Shown here in pieces: positions 33,406 through 42,218 of a stretch of 53,008 bases of DNA (positions are counted from its first letter, which is position 1; every line of letters begins with the position of its first letter). The stretch comes from an uncultured Eubacteriales bacterium (GTDB lineage: Bacteria; Bacillota; Clostridia; Oscillospirales; Oscillospiraceae): contig UQSF01000015.1 of the NCBI GenBank assembly GCA_900543625.1, positions 1-53,008 on the forward strand, read 5' to 3'. The translations under genes and the position numbers were made by a program. The notes under the pieces were generated by a model. That model was given only the letters and a program-made list of their open reading frames with translations. It was not told where the DNA came from and did no database searches.

Positions 33406-34986
33406 TTACACCGTCCAGCGGCGGCGGTCAAAGAGCGCGAGCGTCATGGCGATGGCGGCGGCGAAAAACACCAGCGCCGGCCACGGCAGCCCCAGCACCC
33501 GCGGCAGCGGGGCGAGACACGTGATGGCCGCGCAAAACAGCAGCGAGCAGTCCAGCAGCGCGAAGATGAGCCGGTTCAGCAGCTTCGAGTGCGCGGCACG
33601 CGCCGCATCCGACCACGACTTTTTCACGTTCACGGTCAGCTGTCCGGCGTTGGCCTTGCCGAAAAACTCCGACAGCTGCGCCGGCAGCACCGTGAGCTTC
33701 TCGCCGGAGCGGGCGAGCTGCTGCGCAAGCGTTTTGACCTTCTTTTCAATGTGCTCGCGGCTCAGGGCGGTGTTTTTGACATACTCCGCCACGATCTCGA
33801 TGACATTCGCGTCCGGCGACACGCTCGTGAGCATACCCTGAATGACGAGCAGGCTGCGCCCGAGCATCGTCAGCGAGCCGGGCACGGACACGCCGTATTC
33901 ATTGAGGATCTGCACGAACTCGTCCACCAGCACGCCCATGTCCATGTCGGCCATCGGCATGGCCTCGTACTTGTGCAGGAAGATACCGATGCGCTCGGCG
34001 AGCGCCTGCCGGTCGGGCATGCGCGTATATTGGCCGAGCGAGAGCAGCGTGTCCGTGAGTGCGGGCACATCCTGCTCGTAGATCGTGCGGATGATGCCCA
34101 TGTACAGCTCTGCCTCGCGCGGGCTGATGCGCCCCATCATGCCGAGGTCGAGCCAGACGATCTTCCCGTCCTGCACGCGGATGTTGCCGGGGTGCGGATC
34201 GGCGTGGAAGAAGCGGTAGACCGTGATCTGGCGGATATAGTTGTGCACGAGCTTGACGGCGATCTCGTTGAGGTCGTAGCCGTCGGCGCGCAGACCGGCG
34301 GCGTCGTCGATCTGGTGACCGCCGATGTATTGCATGACGAGCACGTTCTTCGTGCACCACTTCGGGTACGTGGCCGGGCAGTCGGCGTAGGCCACGCCGT
34401 CGTTGAGACGTTTGAACTCTGCGATGTTGTCCGCCTCGATCGTGAAGTCGAGCTCCTCTTGCACGGTGCGCCAGATCTCGTCGAGTACGGCGTGAAAGTC
34501 CAGCGCGCTCGCGAGCGGCGTGTATTTGAGCAGCACGGCGGCGCGCTTGAGCAGGCGCACGTCGCGGCTCATGATCTCATACAGGTCGGGGCGCTGCACC
34601 TTCACGACCACGCGCTGGCCGTCGGTCAGGGTCGCTGCGTGCACCTGCGCGATCGAGGCCGAGCCGAGCGGCCGGATGCCGATGTCGGAAAAGACCTCCT
34701 GCCACGGGCGGGCGTAGGCCTGCGTGAGGATGCGCTCCACCTCGGTCAGCGGCATGGGCGTCACGTCCGTGCGCAGCGTCTCGAGCGCGAGGCAGTATTC
34801 TTTGGGCAGAATGTCCGAACGCATGGACAAAATTTGTCCGAATTTGACAAACGTTGGTCCGAGGTCCACGAAAATATCGCGCACCTTCTCCGGCGTCAGC
34901 CCCTGAACGAGGTGATGCTTTTGCAGTATGGCGACGATCTCGGCGAAGCGCTTGGCCTCGTCGAGCTGCGCGGCGGGGCCGGCCAT
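33406..34986 (-). CDS. AarF/UbiB (ABC1) atypical kinase
   Basis: 526 residues from the ATG at 34986. PTFVKFGQILSMRSDILP (about 45) holds the KxGQ motif special to this family; the Lys of VVVKVQRP, HADPHPGN and LDLGMMG give the ATP-binding and catalytic sites. Two hydrophobic helices at the C terminus anchor it in the membrane. Family members act in quinone or isoprenoid lipid homeostasis; here the target is unknown. Start overlaps the stop of the phasin-like gene (ATGA). Confidence 0.9.
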   Translation of the reverse strand: MAGPAAQLDEAKRFAEIVAILQKHHLVQGLTPEKVRDIFVDLGPTFVKFGQILSMRSDILPKEYCLALETLRTDVTPMPLTEVERILTQAYARPWQEVFSDIGIRPLGSASIAQVHAATLTDGQRVVVKVQRPDLYEIMSRDVRLLKRAAVLLKYTPLASALDFHAVLDEIWRTVQEELDFTIEADNIAEFKRLNDGVAYADCPATYPKWCTKNVLVMQYIGGHQIDDAAGLRADGYDLNEIAVKLVHNYIRQITVYRFFHADPHPGNIRVQDGKIVWLDLGMMGRISPREAELYMGIIRTIYEQDVPALTDTLLSLGQYTRMPDRQALAERIGIFLHKYEAMPMADMDMGVLVDEFVQILNEYGVSVPGSLTMLGRSLLVIQGMLTSVSPDANVIEIVAEYVKNTALSREHIEKKVKTLAQQLARSGEKLTVLPAQLSEFFGKANAGQLTVNVKKSWSDAARAAHSKLLNRLIFALLDCSLLFCAAITCLAPLPRVLGLPWPALVFFAAAIAMTLALFDRRRWTV

Positions 34987-35267
34987 CAGTCTGCTTCCTT
35001 CTTGGCCAGCAGCTTTTGCAGCAGCGCCTCGCGCTCGTCGGCGCTCATGGCGTCCACGTCCACGGCGGGCTTTTCGTCCGCGTCCCTGGCGGCGGCCTGC
35101 TTGCAGGTGCGCTTGAGCTCCTCGTTGAGCACGCGCCCCTTCTCCACAGTCACTTCGCCGCGTGCGACGCACTCGTCGAGCAGCTTGCCGAGCTTTTCGC
35201 AGCCGAGGTCGGCCGCGCCCACGGAGGCGACGATCAGCTTGCGCAGATAGCTTTCAATAGAATCCAT
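34986..35267 (-). CDS. Small phasin-like helical protein
   Basis: 93 residues, predicted all-helical and charged (LGKLLDECVARGEVTVEKG, then KKEAD at the end). It resembles the short phasin/PhaF-type coiled-coil proteins often found next to AarF kinases. Preceded by AAGGAG and coupled to the kinase gene, so the pair likely acts together. Confidence 0.6.
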   Translation of the reverse strand: MDSIESYLRKLIVASVGAADLGCEKLGKLLDECVARGEVTVEKGRVLNEELKRTCKQAAARDADEKPAVDVDAMSADEREALLQKLLAKKEAD

Positions 35268-35333
35268 AATCCATACACTCCTTATCTTATCTTGTGCACT
35301 TTGCGGTATCGTATGCCCGGTTCCGGGCGGGGA

Positions 35334-36572
35334 TCACGAGTTGGCGTCGGCCGCGGCGGCCGCGTCGAGCAGCGCCATGACCCGGCGGTAAAACATACGT
35401 GTGCGCACGACGCCGGTGTTCATCACGCCGCCGATCGCGGCCAGATGGTCCAGCTCCTCGACCGGCAGCACCTGCCACACGCCGCGCTGCGGCGTCTGAC
35501 CGGGCGCGAAGTCCGTGTGCGGCGCGCCGCCGGGACAGCGGGCGGAGACGGTGTTGACCAGGCCGTCGTTCGGCAGCCAGTCGGACGGCACGGCGCCGCC
35601 CGCGCGCCCCATCGCGGTCGAAAACGGCCAGAGCAGCGGCGTCATGGCCGTGTCGGGCTTCTGGTCGTGCGTGAGCAGGCGCGGCAGCGTCCGGCAGCAG
35701 GGGATGGAAAAATACCAGGCGTCCGGCAGTGTGTCGATGCGCGCATTGAGCGCGCGCGCACCGGCGCAGCGCAGGTCGTCAAAGGCGTTGTCGCCCGCCG
35801 GGAGCGGGTTTTGCGCCAGCATCCGCAGCGCGGCCGTCGTGATCGGCTCGTCCGGGTCGCGGCGGATGCCGAACTGGTCGAGCCGGAAGTCATACACGCC
35901 CTTGAACGCCGAGATGCCGAGCGCGCGCGCCGCGCCGAGAAACAGCGTCGAGAGCGCATTCGCAGCATCCGGCTGCACGTCGGGAAATGTCGAACCGTCG
36001 TGCGGTGCGGCGATGGCCACCAGCGCGTGCACCCAGCCGGCCTTGCCGCCGGTGAACAGCGGCGAGGGCGTCTCACCTGCGGCCTCGGCCGCCTGCACCT
36101 CCTCGGGGCAGCCGTGCGCGAGCAGCTGCATGAGCAGCCGCGCCGTTGCGCCGCCGAAGCTGTGCCCGACGAGATCGACGGGCTTGTCCGCGCCCCAGCC
36201 GGGCACGAGCGGCGCGGGATATGCCGTGCCGAAGCGCGCGTGGCCGAAGCGCTGCGCGTGCGCGATGCCGTAGTCGGCCCTGCCTCCGGTGAGCGCGGCG
36301 TAGAGCTCGCACGCGCGGTCCCACGCGCTCGAGATGATGCCGACCGAGGCCGCGCGGCAGTCGTATCCGCAGCGGTTGAGATAGCCGAGCACGTCGCCCG
36401 CCGCGAGTCCCCAGTAGGGCACGGCGCGGTAGAGCGCATCCTGCGCGCCCCAGCCAAGCAGCCCGTGCACGAACACGGTCGGGTGCGCGCTGCGTCCGCC
36501 GGGCGGTGCGTCCGGCAGCAGGCATTCGCCCGCCTCCAGCGCCTGATGCAGCAGCTCCTGCGGTGTTTTCAT
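35334..36572 (-). CDS. Family I.5-like lipase (alpha/beta hydrolase)
   Basis: 412 residues from the ATG at 36572, 7 bases after AAGGAGG. It follows Geobacillus/Staphylococcus lipases closely: HPTVFVHGLLGWG oxyanion region, AWDRACELYAALTGG, nucleophile Ser in VGHSFGGA (about 138), catalytic Asp in PNDGLVNTV and His in LDHLAAIG. The zinc-site residues appear kept (Asp in AWDR, two His in AHAQRFGHARFG, Asp in RLDQFG). Unlike those secreted lipases, no signal peptide is visible, so it may act inside the cell. Confidence 0.85.
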   Translation of the reverse strand: MKTPQELLHQALEAGECLLPDAPPGGRSAHPTVFVHGLLGWGAQDALYRAVPYWGLAAGDVLGYLNRCGYDCRAASVGIISSAWDRACELYAALTGGRADYGIAHAQRFGHARFGTAYPAPLVPGWGADKPVDLVGHSFGGATARLLMQLLAHGCPEEVQAAEAAGETPSPLFTGGKAGWVHALVAIAAPHDGSTFPDVQPDAANALSTLFLGAARALGISAFKGVYDFRLDQFGIRRDPDEPITTAALRMLAQNPLPAGDNAFDDLRCAGARALNARIDTLPDAWYFSIPCCRTLPRLLTHDQKPDTAMTPLLWPFSTAMGRAGGAVPSDWLPNDGLVNTVSARCPGGAPHTDFAPGQTPQRGVWQVLPVEELDHLAAIGGVMNTGVVRTRMFYRRVMALLDAAAAADANS

Positions 36573-36606
36573 GGCGCGCCTCCTTCCGGGAGAAAATCCT
36601 GTTCTT

Positions 36607-36635
36607 AATATAGCACACCGGCCGGAGAGCGTCAA
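36607..36635 (-). promoter_or_regulatory. Promoter of the lipase gene
   Basis: Minus-strand TTGACG (36630-36635) and TATATT (36607-36612) with a 17-base spacer. Confidence 0.75.
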
Positions 36636-36732
36636 TGCTGCGCCGGAGAGAAACAAAACGCCGAAAACAAAGCGGAGAGCACGGCGGGAAATTGTGCGAA
36701 GTGCTAAAAGTGAAGTTTTTTGCCAAATGCGC

Positions 36733-36761
36733 TTGACTTCAGCAGCTAAAAGCGCTAAAGT
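36733..36761 (+). promoter_or_regulatory. Promoter of the attenuated ABC transporter operon
   Basis: TTGACT (36733-36738) and TAAAGT (36756-36761) with a 17-base spacer, about 30 bases before the leader peptide start. Confidence 0.75.
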
Positions 36762-36792
36762 AGGCACATCTTCACTACAGGAGGCCGCAATC

Positions 36793-36885
36793 ATGCGTCT
36801 GGTCCGATTTGCAAGCGCATATTCCTACTATTACTTTATCGAGGGTAATAGTCGTTTGTGCTGCGATCATACCAGAACCATCTGA
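36793..36885 (+). CDS. Tyrosine-codon leader peptide
   Basis: 30 codons from an ATG 8 bases after AGGAGG. Residues 9-15 read AYSYYYF: four Tyr codons (10, 12, 13, 14) and a Phe. No similarity to a functional protein is expected. It is followed by mutually exclusive RNA stems and a terminator, the layout of a classical amino-acid attenuator. Ribosome stalling at Tyr codons would let the ABC operon be transcribed. Confidence 0.8.
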   Translation: MRLVRFASAYSYYYFIEGNSRLCCDHTRTI

Positions 36886-36938
36886 GACTTCCCGGTCCGG
36901 TTTTGACAAGGCTGCACAGACGATTGTGCGGCTTTTTT
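36815..36938 (+). promoter_or_regulatory. Tyr-responsive transcription attenuator
   Basis: Segment 1, ACTATTAC (36827-36834), overlaps the Tyr codons and pairs with GTAATAGT (36845-36852), with GCGCA (36815-36819) pairing to TGTGC (36857-36861). If segment 1 is covered by a stalled ribosome, CGTTTGTGC (36853-36861) can pair with GCACAGACG (36914-36922), which breaks the terminator. All pairings are read from the sequence; the mechanism is inferred. Confidence 0.72.
36911..36938 (+). terminator. Attenuator terminator
   Basis: GCTGCACA (36911-36918) and TGTGCGGC (36925-36932), one G-U pair, then TTTTTT, 33 bases before the substrate-binding protein gene. Confidence 0.82.
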
Positions 36939-36970
36939 CTTTGCCGGCAATGCATTAAGGAGGAAAAAAG

Positions 36971-37933
36971 ATGAACATCAAAAAACTCACTGCTCTGCTC
37001 TGCGCCGTGGTCATGGTGCTGTCGCTGGCCGCCTGCGGCGGCAGCGGCGACAAGGCCGAGAATAAGCACTACACCGTCGGCATCTGCCAGCTTGTGCAGC
37101 ACGACGCGCTCGATGCGGCCACCAAGGGCTTCCGCGATGCGATCACCGACGCGCTCGGCGCCGAGAACGTCACCTTCGACGAGCAGAACGCCGCCGGTGA
37201 CAGCGCCACCTGCGCCACCATCTGCAACGGCTTCGTGTCCAGCGGCGTGGATCTGATCCTTGCCAACGCGACCGGCGCGCTGCAGGCTGCGGCCGCCGCC
37301 ACGAAGGACATCCCGATCCTCGGCACGGCCGTCACGGAGTACGGCGTCGCGCTCGGCATCGATAACTTCTCCGGCACGGTCGGCGGCAACATCTCCGGCA
37401 CGTCCGACCTTGCGCCGCTCGATCAGCAGGCGGCCATGATCACGGAGCTGTTCCCGGACGCCAAGAACGTCGGCATCATCTACTGCTCCGGCGAGCCGAA
37501 CTCCGTCTACCAGGCGGACGTCGTCAAGGCCGCGCTTGAAAAGGCCGGCTGCACCGTCACCATCTACACCTTCGCCGATACGAACGACGTCGTCTCCGTC
37601 ACCGGCACGGCGAGCGACGCCAACGATGTCCTCTATGTCCCGACCGACAACACCGCCGCCTCCTGCGCCGAGGCCATCAAGGGCGCTGCCACGAAGCCCA
37701 TCGTCGCCGGCGAGGAGGGCATCTGCAAGGGCTGCGGCGTTGCGACGCTGTCCATCGACTACTACGAGCTCGGCCGCACCACCGGCGAGATGGCCGTGAA
37801 GATCCTCAAGGGCGAGGCCGACATCTCCACCATGGCCATCGAGTACTACCCGAACCCGGTCAAGAAGTACAACCCCGAGATGGCCAGCCTCTACAACCTC
37901 ACCATCCCGAGCGACTACGCGGCCATCGGCTGA
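36971..37933 (+). CDS. ABC transporter substrate-binding lipoprotein (TrpX-like)
   Basis: 320 residues. Signal peptide with lipobox LSLAACGG (Cys near residue 22), so membrane-anchored outside the cell. The ABC_sub_bind (PF04392) pattern is clear: VGICQLVQHDALDAATKGF, IPILGTAVTEYG, VGIIYCSGEPNS and YVPTDNTAA. Start follows AAGGAGG. The family includes TrpX-type tryptophan binders; the Tyr-rich leader suggests tyrosine or another aromatic ligand here. Confidence 0.9.
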   Translation: MNIKKLTALLCAVVMVLSLAACGGSGDKAENKHYTVGICQLVQHDALDAATKGFRDAITDALGAENVTFDEQNAAGDSATCATICNGFVSSGVDLILANATGALQAAAAATKDIPILGTAVTEYGVALGIDNFSGTVGGNISGTSDLAPLDQQAAMITELFPDAKNVGIIYCSGEPNSVYQADVVKAALEKAGCTVTIYTFADTNDVVSVTGTASDANDVLYVPTDNTAASCAEAIKGAATKPIVAGEEGICKGCGVATLSIDYYELGRTTGEMAVKILKGEADISTMAIEYYPNPVKKYNPEMASLYNLTIPSDYAAIG

Positions 37934-37953
37934 TTTTCAACACGATTCCCGGC

Positions 37954-37980
37954 TCCCTGCCGCAGTTTCTGCGGCAGGGA
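37954..37980 (+). other. Intercistronic hairpin without T-run
   Basis: TCCCTGCCGCAG pairs with CTGCGGCAGGGA around TTT, between the binding protein and permease genes. Such hairpins commonly stabilise the upstream message and help give more binding protein than permease. Confidence 0.6.
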
Positions 37981-38004
37981 TACTCCACACTATGAGGTAA
38001 TGAT

Positions 38005-38946
38005 ATGAATTCACTGGTTCTTGCGTCCCTGAGCCTGCCGAATCTGGTTTCGCGCCTGCCCGGCGGCGTTGCGCAGGGCATCATCTGGGGCATCATGGCG
38101 CTGGGCGTGTACATCACGTTCCGCCTGCTCGACGTCGCCGATCTGACGGTCGACGGGTCGTTCACCACCGGCGGCGCCGTGACGGTCGTGCTCATCGTCG
38201 CGGGCTGGCCGGCATGGGCGGCGCTGCTGGTCGCCGTAGCTGCGGGTCTGCTTGCGGGTCTTGTGACCGGCCTGCTGCACACGAAGCTCGGCATCCCGGC
38301 GATCCTCGCCGGCATCCTGACGCAGTTTGCGCTCTACTCGATCAACCTGCGCATTATGAGCATGAAGGCCAACACCCCCGTCAACCCGGATAAGTACGAC
38401 CTGTTTCTGACGCTGCGCAGCGTGCCCGGCGCGATCTGGAAGGGGCTGCTGCTCGCGGCGGTGCTCATCGCGCTGCTGTACTGGTACTTCGGCACCGAGC
38501 AGGGCAGCGCCATCCGCTCCACCGGCGCCAACCCCGCCATGAGCCGCGCGCAGGGCATCAACATCGACGCCATGAAGGTGCTCGGCCTGTCGCTCTCCAA
38601 CGGCATGGTCGCGCTCTCCGGCGGCCTGATGGCGCAGTATCAGGGCTTTGCCGACATCAACATGGGCCGCGGCGCGATCGTCATCGGCCTCGCCGCCGTC
38701 ATCATCGGCGAGGTGCTGTGCGACGCCTTCTTCCGCAAGGGCTGCAATTTCTCGGTGCGTCTGGGCTTTGTCGTGCTCGGCGGCATCGTGTATTACCTCG
38801 TCATGGTGCTCATCCTCTGGCTCAAGCTCGACCCGAACGATCTCAAGCTCTTCACGGCCGTGATCGTGGCGGCGTTCCTGGCTGTGCCGTATCTCAAGGG
38901 GCAGGCCAAGAGCTCGTTCCACCGTCTGAAGAAGGGAGGCAAGTGA
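38005..38946 (+). CDS. ABC transporter permease
   Basis: 313 residues with about 8-9 hydrophobic helices, of the branched-chain/sugar (LivH-like) permease type usual with PF04392 binding proteins; RSTGANPAMSRAQGINID and GLSLSNGMVALSGGLMAQYQGF are the cytoplasmic coupling region. Follows the binding protein after the hairpin; overlaps nothing, and the ATPase starts one base after it ends. Confidence 0.88.
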   Translation: MNSLVLASLSLPNLVSRLPGGVAQGIIWGIMALGVYITFRLLDVADLTVDGSFTTGGAVTVVLIVAGWPAWAALLVAVAAGLLAGLVTGLLHTKLGIPAILAGILTQFALYSINLRIMSMKANTPVNPDKYDLFLTLRSVPGAIWKGLLLAAVLIALLYWYFGTEQGSAIRSTGANPAMSRAQGINIDAMKVLGLSLSNGMVALSGGLMAQYQGFADINMGRGAIVIGLAAVIIGEVLCDAFFRKGCNFSVRLGFVVLGGIVYYLVMVLILWLKLDPNDLKLFTAVIVAAFLAVPYLKGQAKSSFHRLKKGGK

Positions 38947-38947
38947 T

Positions 38948-39742
38948 ATGCTGACGTTAGACCATATCTCCAAGACCTTCAACCCCGGCACGATCAACGA
39001 AAAGCGGGCGCTCGACGGGCTGTCGCTGCACCTGAAGCCGGGCGATTTCGTGACCGTCATCGGCGGCAACGGCGCCGGAAAATCCACCATGCTCAACGCC
39101 GTCGCGGGCGTCTGGCCGGTGGATGACGGGCGCATCATCCTCGACGGCGTGGACGTGACCGCCATGCCGGAGTTCCGCCGCGCACAGTACATCGGCCGCG
39201 TGTTCCAGGACCCCATGATGGGCACGGCCGCAAACATGCAGATCGAGGAGAACCTCGCCCTCGCCGCGCGCCGCGGCAAAAAGCGCACCCTGCGCTGGGG
39301 CGTCACGAACGCCGAGCGCGAGGAATACCACGAGCGGCTCAAGACCCTCGGCCTCGGGCTTGAGGATCGCATGACGGCGAAGGTCGGCCTGCTCTCCGGC
39401 GGCCAGCGTCAGGCGCTGACGCTGCTCATGGCCTCCCTGCAAAAGCCGAAGCTGCTGCTGCTCGACGAGCACACCGCGGCGCTCGACCCCGCGACGGCGG
39501 CCAAGGTGCTCGAGCTGTCGGACCGCATCGTGCGCGAAAACGAGCTGACCGCCATGATGATCACCCACAACATGAAAGACGCCATCGTGCACGGCAACCG
39601 CCTCATCATGATGAACGAGGGGCGCATCATCCTCGACATCGAGGGCGAGGAAAAGCAGCACCTGACCAAGCGCGACCTGCTCGACAAGTTCGCCGAGGTC
39701 GCGGGCATGCAGGTCGAATCCGACGAGGTGCTGCTGAGCTGA
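38948..39742 (+). CDS. ABC transporter ATP-binding protein
   Basis: 264 residues with Walker A GGNGAGKSTMLN (about 39), Q-loop VFQDPMMGT, signature LSGGQRQALTLLM, Walker B LLLLDEHTAALDP and the switch His in MITHNM. It drives import through the adjacent permease. The D-loop has EHTAALDP instead of the more usual EPTAALDP, as seen in this subfamily. Confidence 0.93.
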   Translation: MLTLDHISKTFNPGTINEKRALDGLSLHLKPGDFVTVIGGNGAGKSTMLNAVAGVWPVDDGRIILDGVDVTAMPEFRRAQYIGRVFQDPMMGTAANMQIEENLALAARRGKKRTLRWGVTNAEREEYHERLKTLGLGLEDRMTAKVGLLSGGQRQALTLLMASLQKPKLLLLDEHTAALDPATAAKVLELSDRIVRENELTAMMITHNMKDAIVHGNRLIMMNEGRIILDIEGEEKQHLTKRDLLDKFAEVAGMQVESDEVLLS

Positions 39743-39782
39743 CGGGCGCGTCTGCACGCAAAAACATCCGCATATTCTGCCG

Positions 39783-39820
39783 CTCCGGCGCCGGTCGCGT
39801 ACCGGCGCCGGAGATTTTTT
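39783..39820 (+). terminator. Terminator of the ABC transporter operon
   Basis: CTCCGGCGCCGGT and ACCGGCGCCGGAG, then ATTTTTTC. The following spacer to 40009 is AT-richer, with no clear promoter boxes. Confidence 0.9.
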
Positions 39821-40009
39821 CTTCCGCCGGACAGAATTTCCGCCCGTGCGGCAACTACCACGAAAACTACCAAAATTCGACCGGAAAGTTTGTGCAGTTT
39901 TTTTGCCGGAAAACACACACAAACACCGAAATTTATGATACCCTTTCCATGCGAATTTGTTATGTAAATTTGCCGTTTTGTTTTTTGAGGTTCAGGAGGA
40001 GAAAGGTCC

Positions 40010-41428
40010 GTGGTTTTCAGCAGCCTGTCGTTTTTGTTTTGCTTCTTTCCGGCGTTCTTGCTGGTGTACTATCTGACACCGTCGCGGCCGGCCGGCGCGC
40101 GCAATGCCGTGCTGCTGGCGGGGAGCAGTGTGTTTTATATCATCGGGCTGGACGGTCAGTGGGCGTATTTTGCGCTGCTGGCCGCATCGGTGCTGGTCAA
40201 CTACGGGCTGGGTCTGGCCATCGTGCGCGACAAGCCGCGCGCGAAGCTGTGGCTCATCCTCGGCATCTGCTACAATTTCCTGTGGCTGTTCCTATTTAAA
40301 TATCTCAACTTCGTGCTCACCGGCGTCAACGGTGCGCTCGGGCTCGTGTCCGGCGGCAAGGCGGCGATCCCGCTGCTGCGCTGGGCGCTGCCGGTCGGTA
40401 TCAGCTTCTACACGTTCTCGGCGGTGGGCTATCTCATGGATGTCTACCGCGGCACGGTCGCACCGGAGCGCTCACTGCTCACGTTCGGCACGTACCTGAC
40501 CATGTTCCCGAAGCTGGTCTCCGGCCCGATCGCGAGCTATACGGAGCTGCAGCCGGAGTTCGGCGCGCGCAATGTGTCGCTGCGTCAGGCGGTCGACGGG
40601 CTCAAGCTGTTCGTGTTCGGCATGGCGCTCAAGGTTTTGCTTGCCAACCAGCTCGGCGGCCTCTGGAGAGACGTGACCACCATCGGCTTCGAGAGCCTCT
40701 CGACGCCGCTTGCGTGGATGGCCGCGTTCGCGTATTCGTTCCAGCTCTATTTTGACTTCTGGGGCTACTCGCTCATGGCCATCGGCATCGGCCGGATGCT
40801 GGGCTTCCACATCCCGGAGAACTTCCGCTGCCCGTATCTGGCGCTGAGCATGACGGAGTTCTGGCGCCGCTGGCACATCACGCTCGGCACGTGGTTCCGC
40901 GAGTATCTGTATATCCCGCTCGGCGGCAGCCGCTGCAGCCGCAAGCGCATGATCTTCAACCTCCTCGTCGTCTGGCTTGCGACCGGCCTCTGGCACGGCG
41001 CGCACCTGAACTTCCTGCTCTGGGGTCTGGGGCTGTTCGCGGTGCTGGTCGTGGAAAAGCTCTGGCTCAAGAAGTATCTCGACCGCTGGCCGATACTCGG
41101 GCACCTGTACATGATCGTGCTCATCCCGGTGTCGTGGGCGGTGTTCTCCGTGTCGGACTTCGGGCAGCTCGGGGCGTATTTCGGCCGCCTGTTCCCGCTG
41201 TTTTCGCGCACGGCGGCGGCCTACCCGCTCGATTTTCTCAAGTACGGCAAGACCTACGGCGTGTTTCTCATCCTCGGCCTGCTGTGCTCGACGTCGCTGC
41301 CGGCGTATCTGTACCGGCGGTTCAAGAGCACGTGGGTCGGCGCGGTCATTCTGGCCGTGCTGTTCTGGCTGTGCCTGTACTGCCTGAGCAAGGGCATGAA
41401 CGACCCCTTTATGTACTTCCGATTCTAA
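40010..41428 (+). CDS. MBOAT O-acyltransferase (AlgI/DltB-like)
   Basis: 472 residues from a GTG after AGGAGG. Polytopic membrane protein with the AlgI-like core: LPVGISFYTFSAVGYLMDVYRG, MFPKLVSGPI, FDFWGYSLMAIGIGRMLGF, TEFWRRWHITLGTWFREYLYIPLGG (catalytic region; quoted in parts) and the active-site His in GLWHGAHLNF. It moves acyl groups across the membrane to a surface polymer. Paired with an SGNH protein 13 bases downstream. Confidence 0.92.
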   Translation: MVFSSLSFLFCFFPAFLLVYYLTPSRPAGARNAVLLAGSSVFYIIGLDGQWAYFALLAASVLVNYGLGLAIVRDKPRAKLWLILGICYNFLWLFLFKYLNFVLTGVNGALGLVSGGKAAIPLLRWALPVGISFYTFSAVGYLMDVYRGTVAPERSLLTFGTYLTMFPKLVSGPIASYTELQPEFGARNVSLRQAVDGLKLFVFGMALKVLLANQLGGLWRDVTTIGFESLSTPLAWMAAFAYSFQLYFDFWGYSLMAIGIGRMLGFHIPENFRCPYLALSMTEFWRRWHITLGTWFREYLYIPLGGSRCSRKRMIFNLLVVWLATGLWHGAHLNFLLWGLGLFAVLVVEKLWLKKYLDRWPILGHLYMIVLIPVSWAVFSVSDFGQLGAYFGRLFPLFSRTAAAYPLDFLKYGKTYGVFLILGLLCSTSLPAYLYRRFKSTWVGAVILAVLFWLCLYCLSKGMNDPFMYFRF

Positions 41429-41441
41429 GGAGCGTAGACGT

Positions 41442-42212
41442 ATGAAACGCATCAAACCGCAACAATTTCTCATCCTGCTGCTGGTGGCCGCACTCGCGGC
41501 GGCACCGTTTCTCATCCGCGGCCTGATCGACCGCAGCGACACCGGCAAGGAGACGACCGCCACCGTCACCCCCACACCGGAGACCACGGCCGAGCCCACG
41601 CCCACGCCCGAGCCGACCCCACTGCAGTTTACGACCGTGGACGCGTCGTATTTTGACGACGCGCTCTTCATCGGCGACTCGCGCACTGTCGGCATCGCCG
41701 AATATGGCAACCTGAAAAACGCGACCTATTTTGCTGACGTCGGCCTCAATGTCTATGTCGCACAGACGAAGGCCGTCGCCGTGAAAAACGTCGGCACGGT
41801 CACGCTGCCGCAGCTTTTGAGCCAGAAGACCTTCGGCAAGGTCTACATCATGCTCGGCATCAACGAGCTCGGCAACGATCTGGATGACATCACGGCGAAG
41901 TTCTCGTCGCTGATCGACACCGTGCGCGCCGCGCAGCCGAACGCCATCGTCTATGTCGAGGCGAACCTGCACGTCGGCCCGTCGCGCTCGAGCACGGACG
42001 CGACGTTCAATAACCCCCGCATCAACCGCCTCAATGAGAAGCTTGCCGCGCTGGCCGACGGGAAGGACATCTTCTACATCGACATCAACGAGGTGTTCGA
42101 CGACGAAAACGGCAACCTGCGCGCCGATGCCAGCGGCGACAGCACCCATGTCTACGCAAAGTACGATCTGGACTGGTGCGACTGGCTGTGCACAAAGGCG
42201 ATCGTCCGCTGA
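41442..42212 (+). CDS. Membrane-anchored SGNH/GDSL-type partner of the MBOAT
   Basis: 256 residues. N-terminal anchor helix (10-27), then a Thr/Pro/Glu-rich linker (TPTPETTAEPTPTPEPTP), then an SGNH domain: block I FIGDSRTVG (Ser near 79), MLGINELGND, and the catalytic Asp/His in DSTHVYAKYD. Such proteins attach or remove acetyl groups on extracellular glycans, taking the group from the MBOAT. The target polymer is not identifiable. Confidence 0.87.
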   Translation: MKRIKPQQFLILLLVAALAAAPFLIRGLIDRSDTGKETTATVTPTPETTAEPTPTPEPTPLQFTTVDASYFDDALFIGDSRTVGIAEYGNLKNATYFADVGLNVYVAQTKAVAVKNVGTVTLPQLLSQKTFGKVYIMLGINELGNDLDDITAKFSSLIDTVRAAQPNAIVYVEANLHVGPSRSSTDATFNNPRINRLNEKLAALADGKDIFYIDINEVFDDENGNLRADASGDSTHVYAKYDLDWCDWLCTKAIVR

Positions 42213-42218
42213 AAACGA

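Noticed and set aside
36793..36970. T-box leader before the ABC transporter operon
   Set aside because: No T-box or antiterminator consensus and the region is too short; a leader peptide with Tyr codons explains it better.
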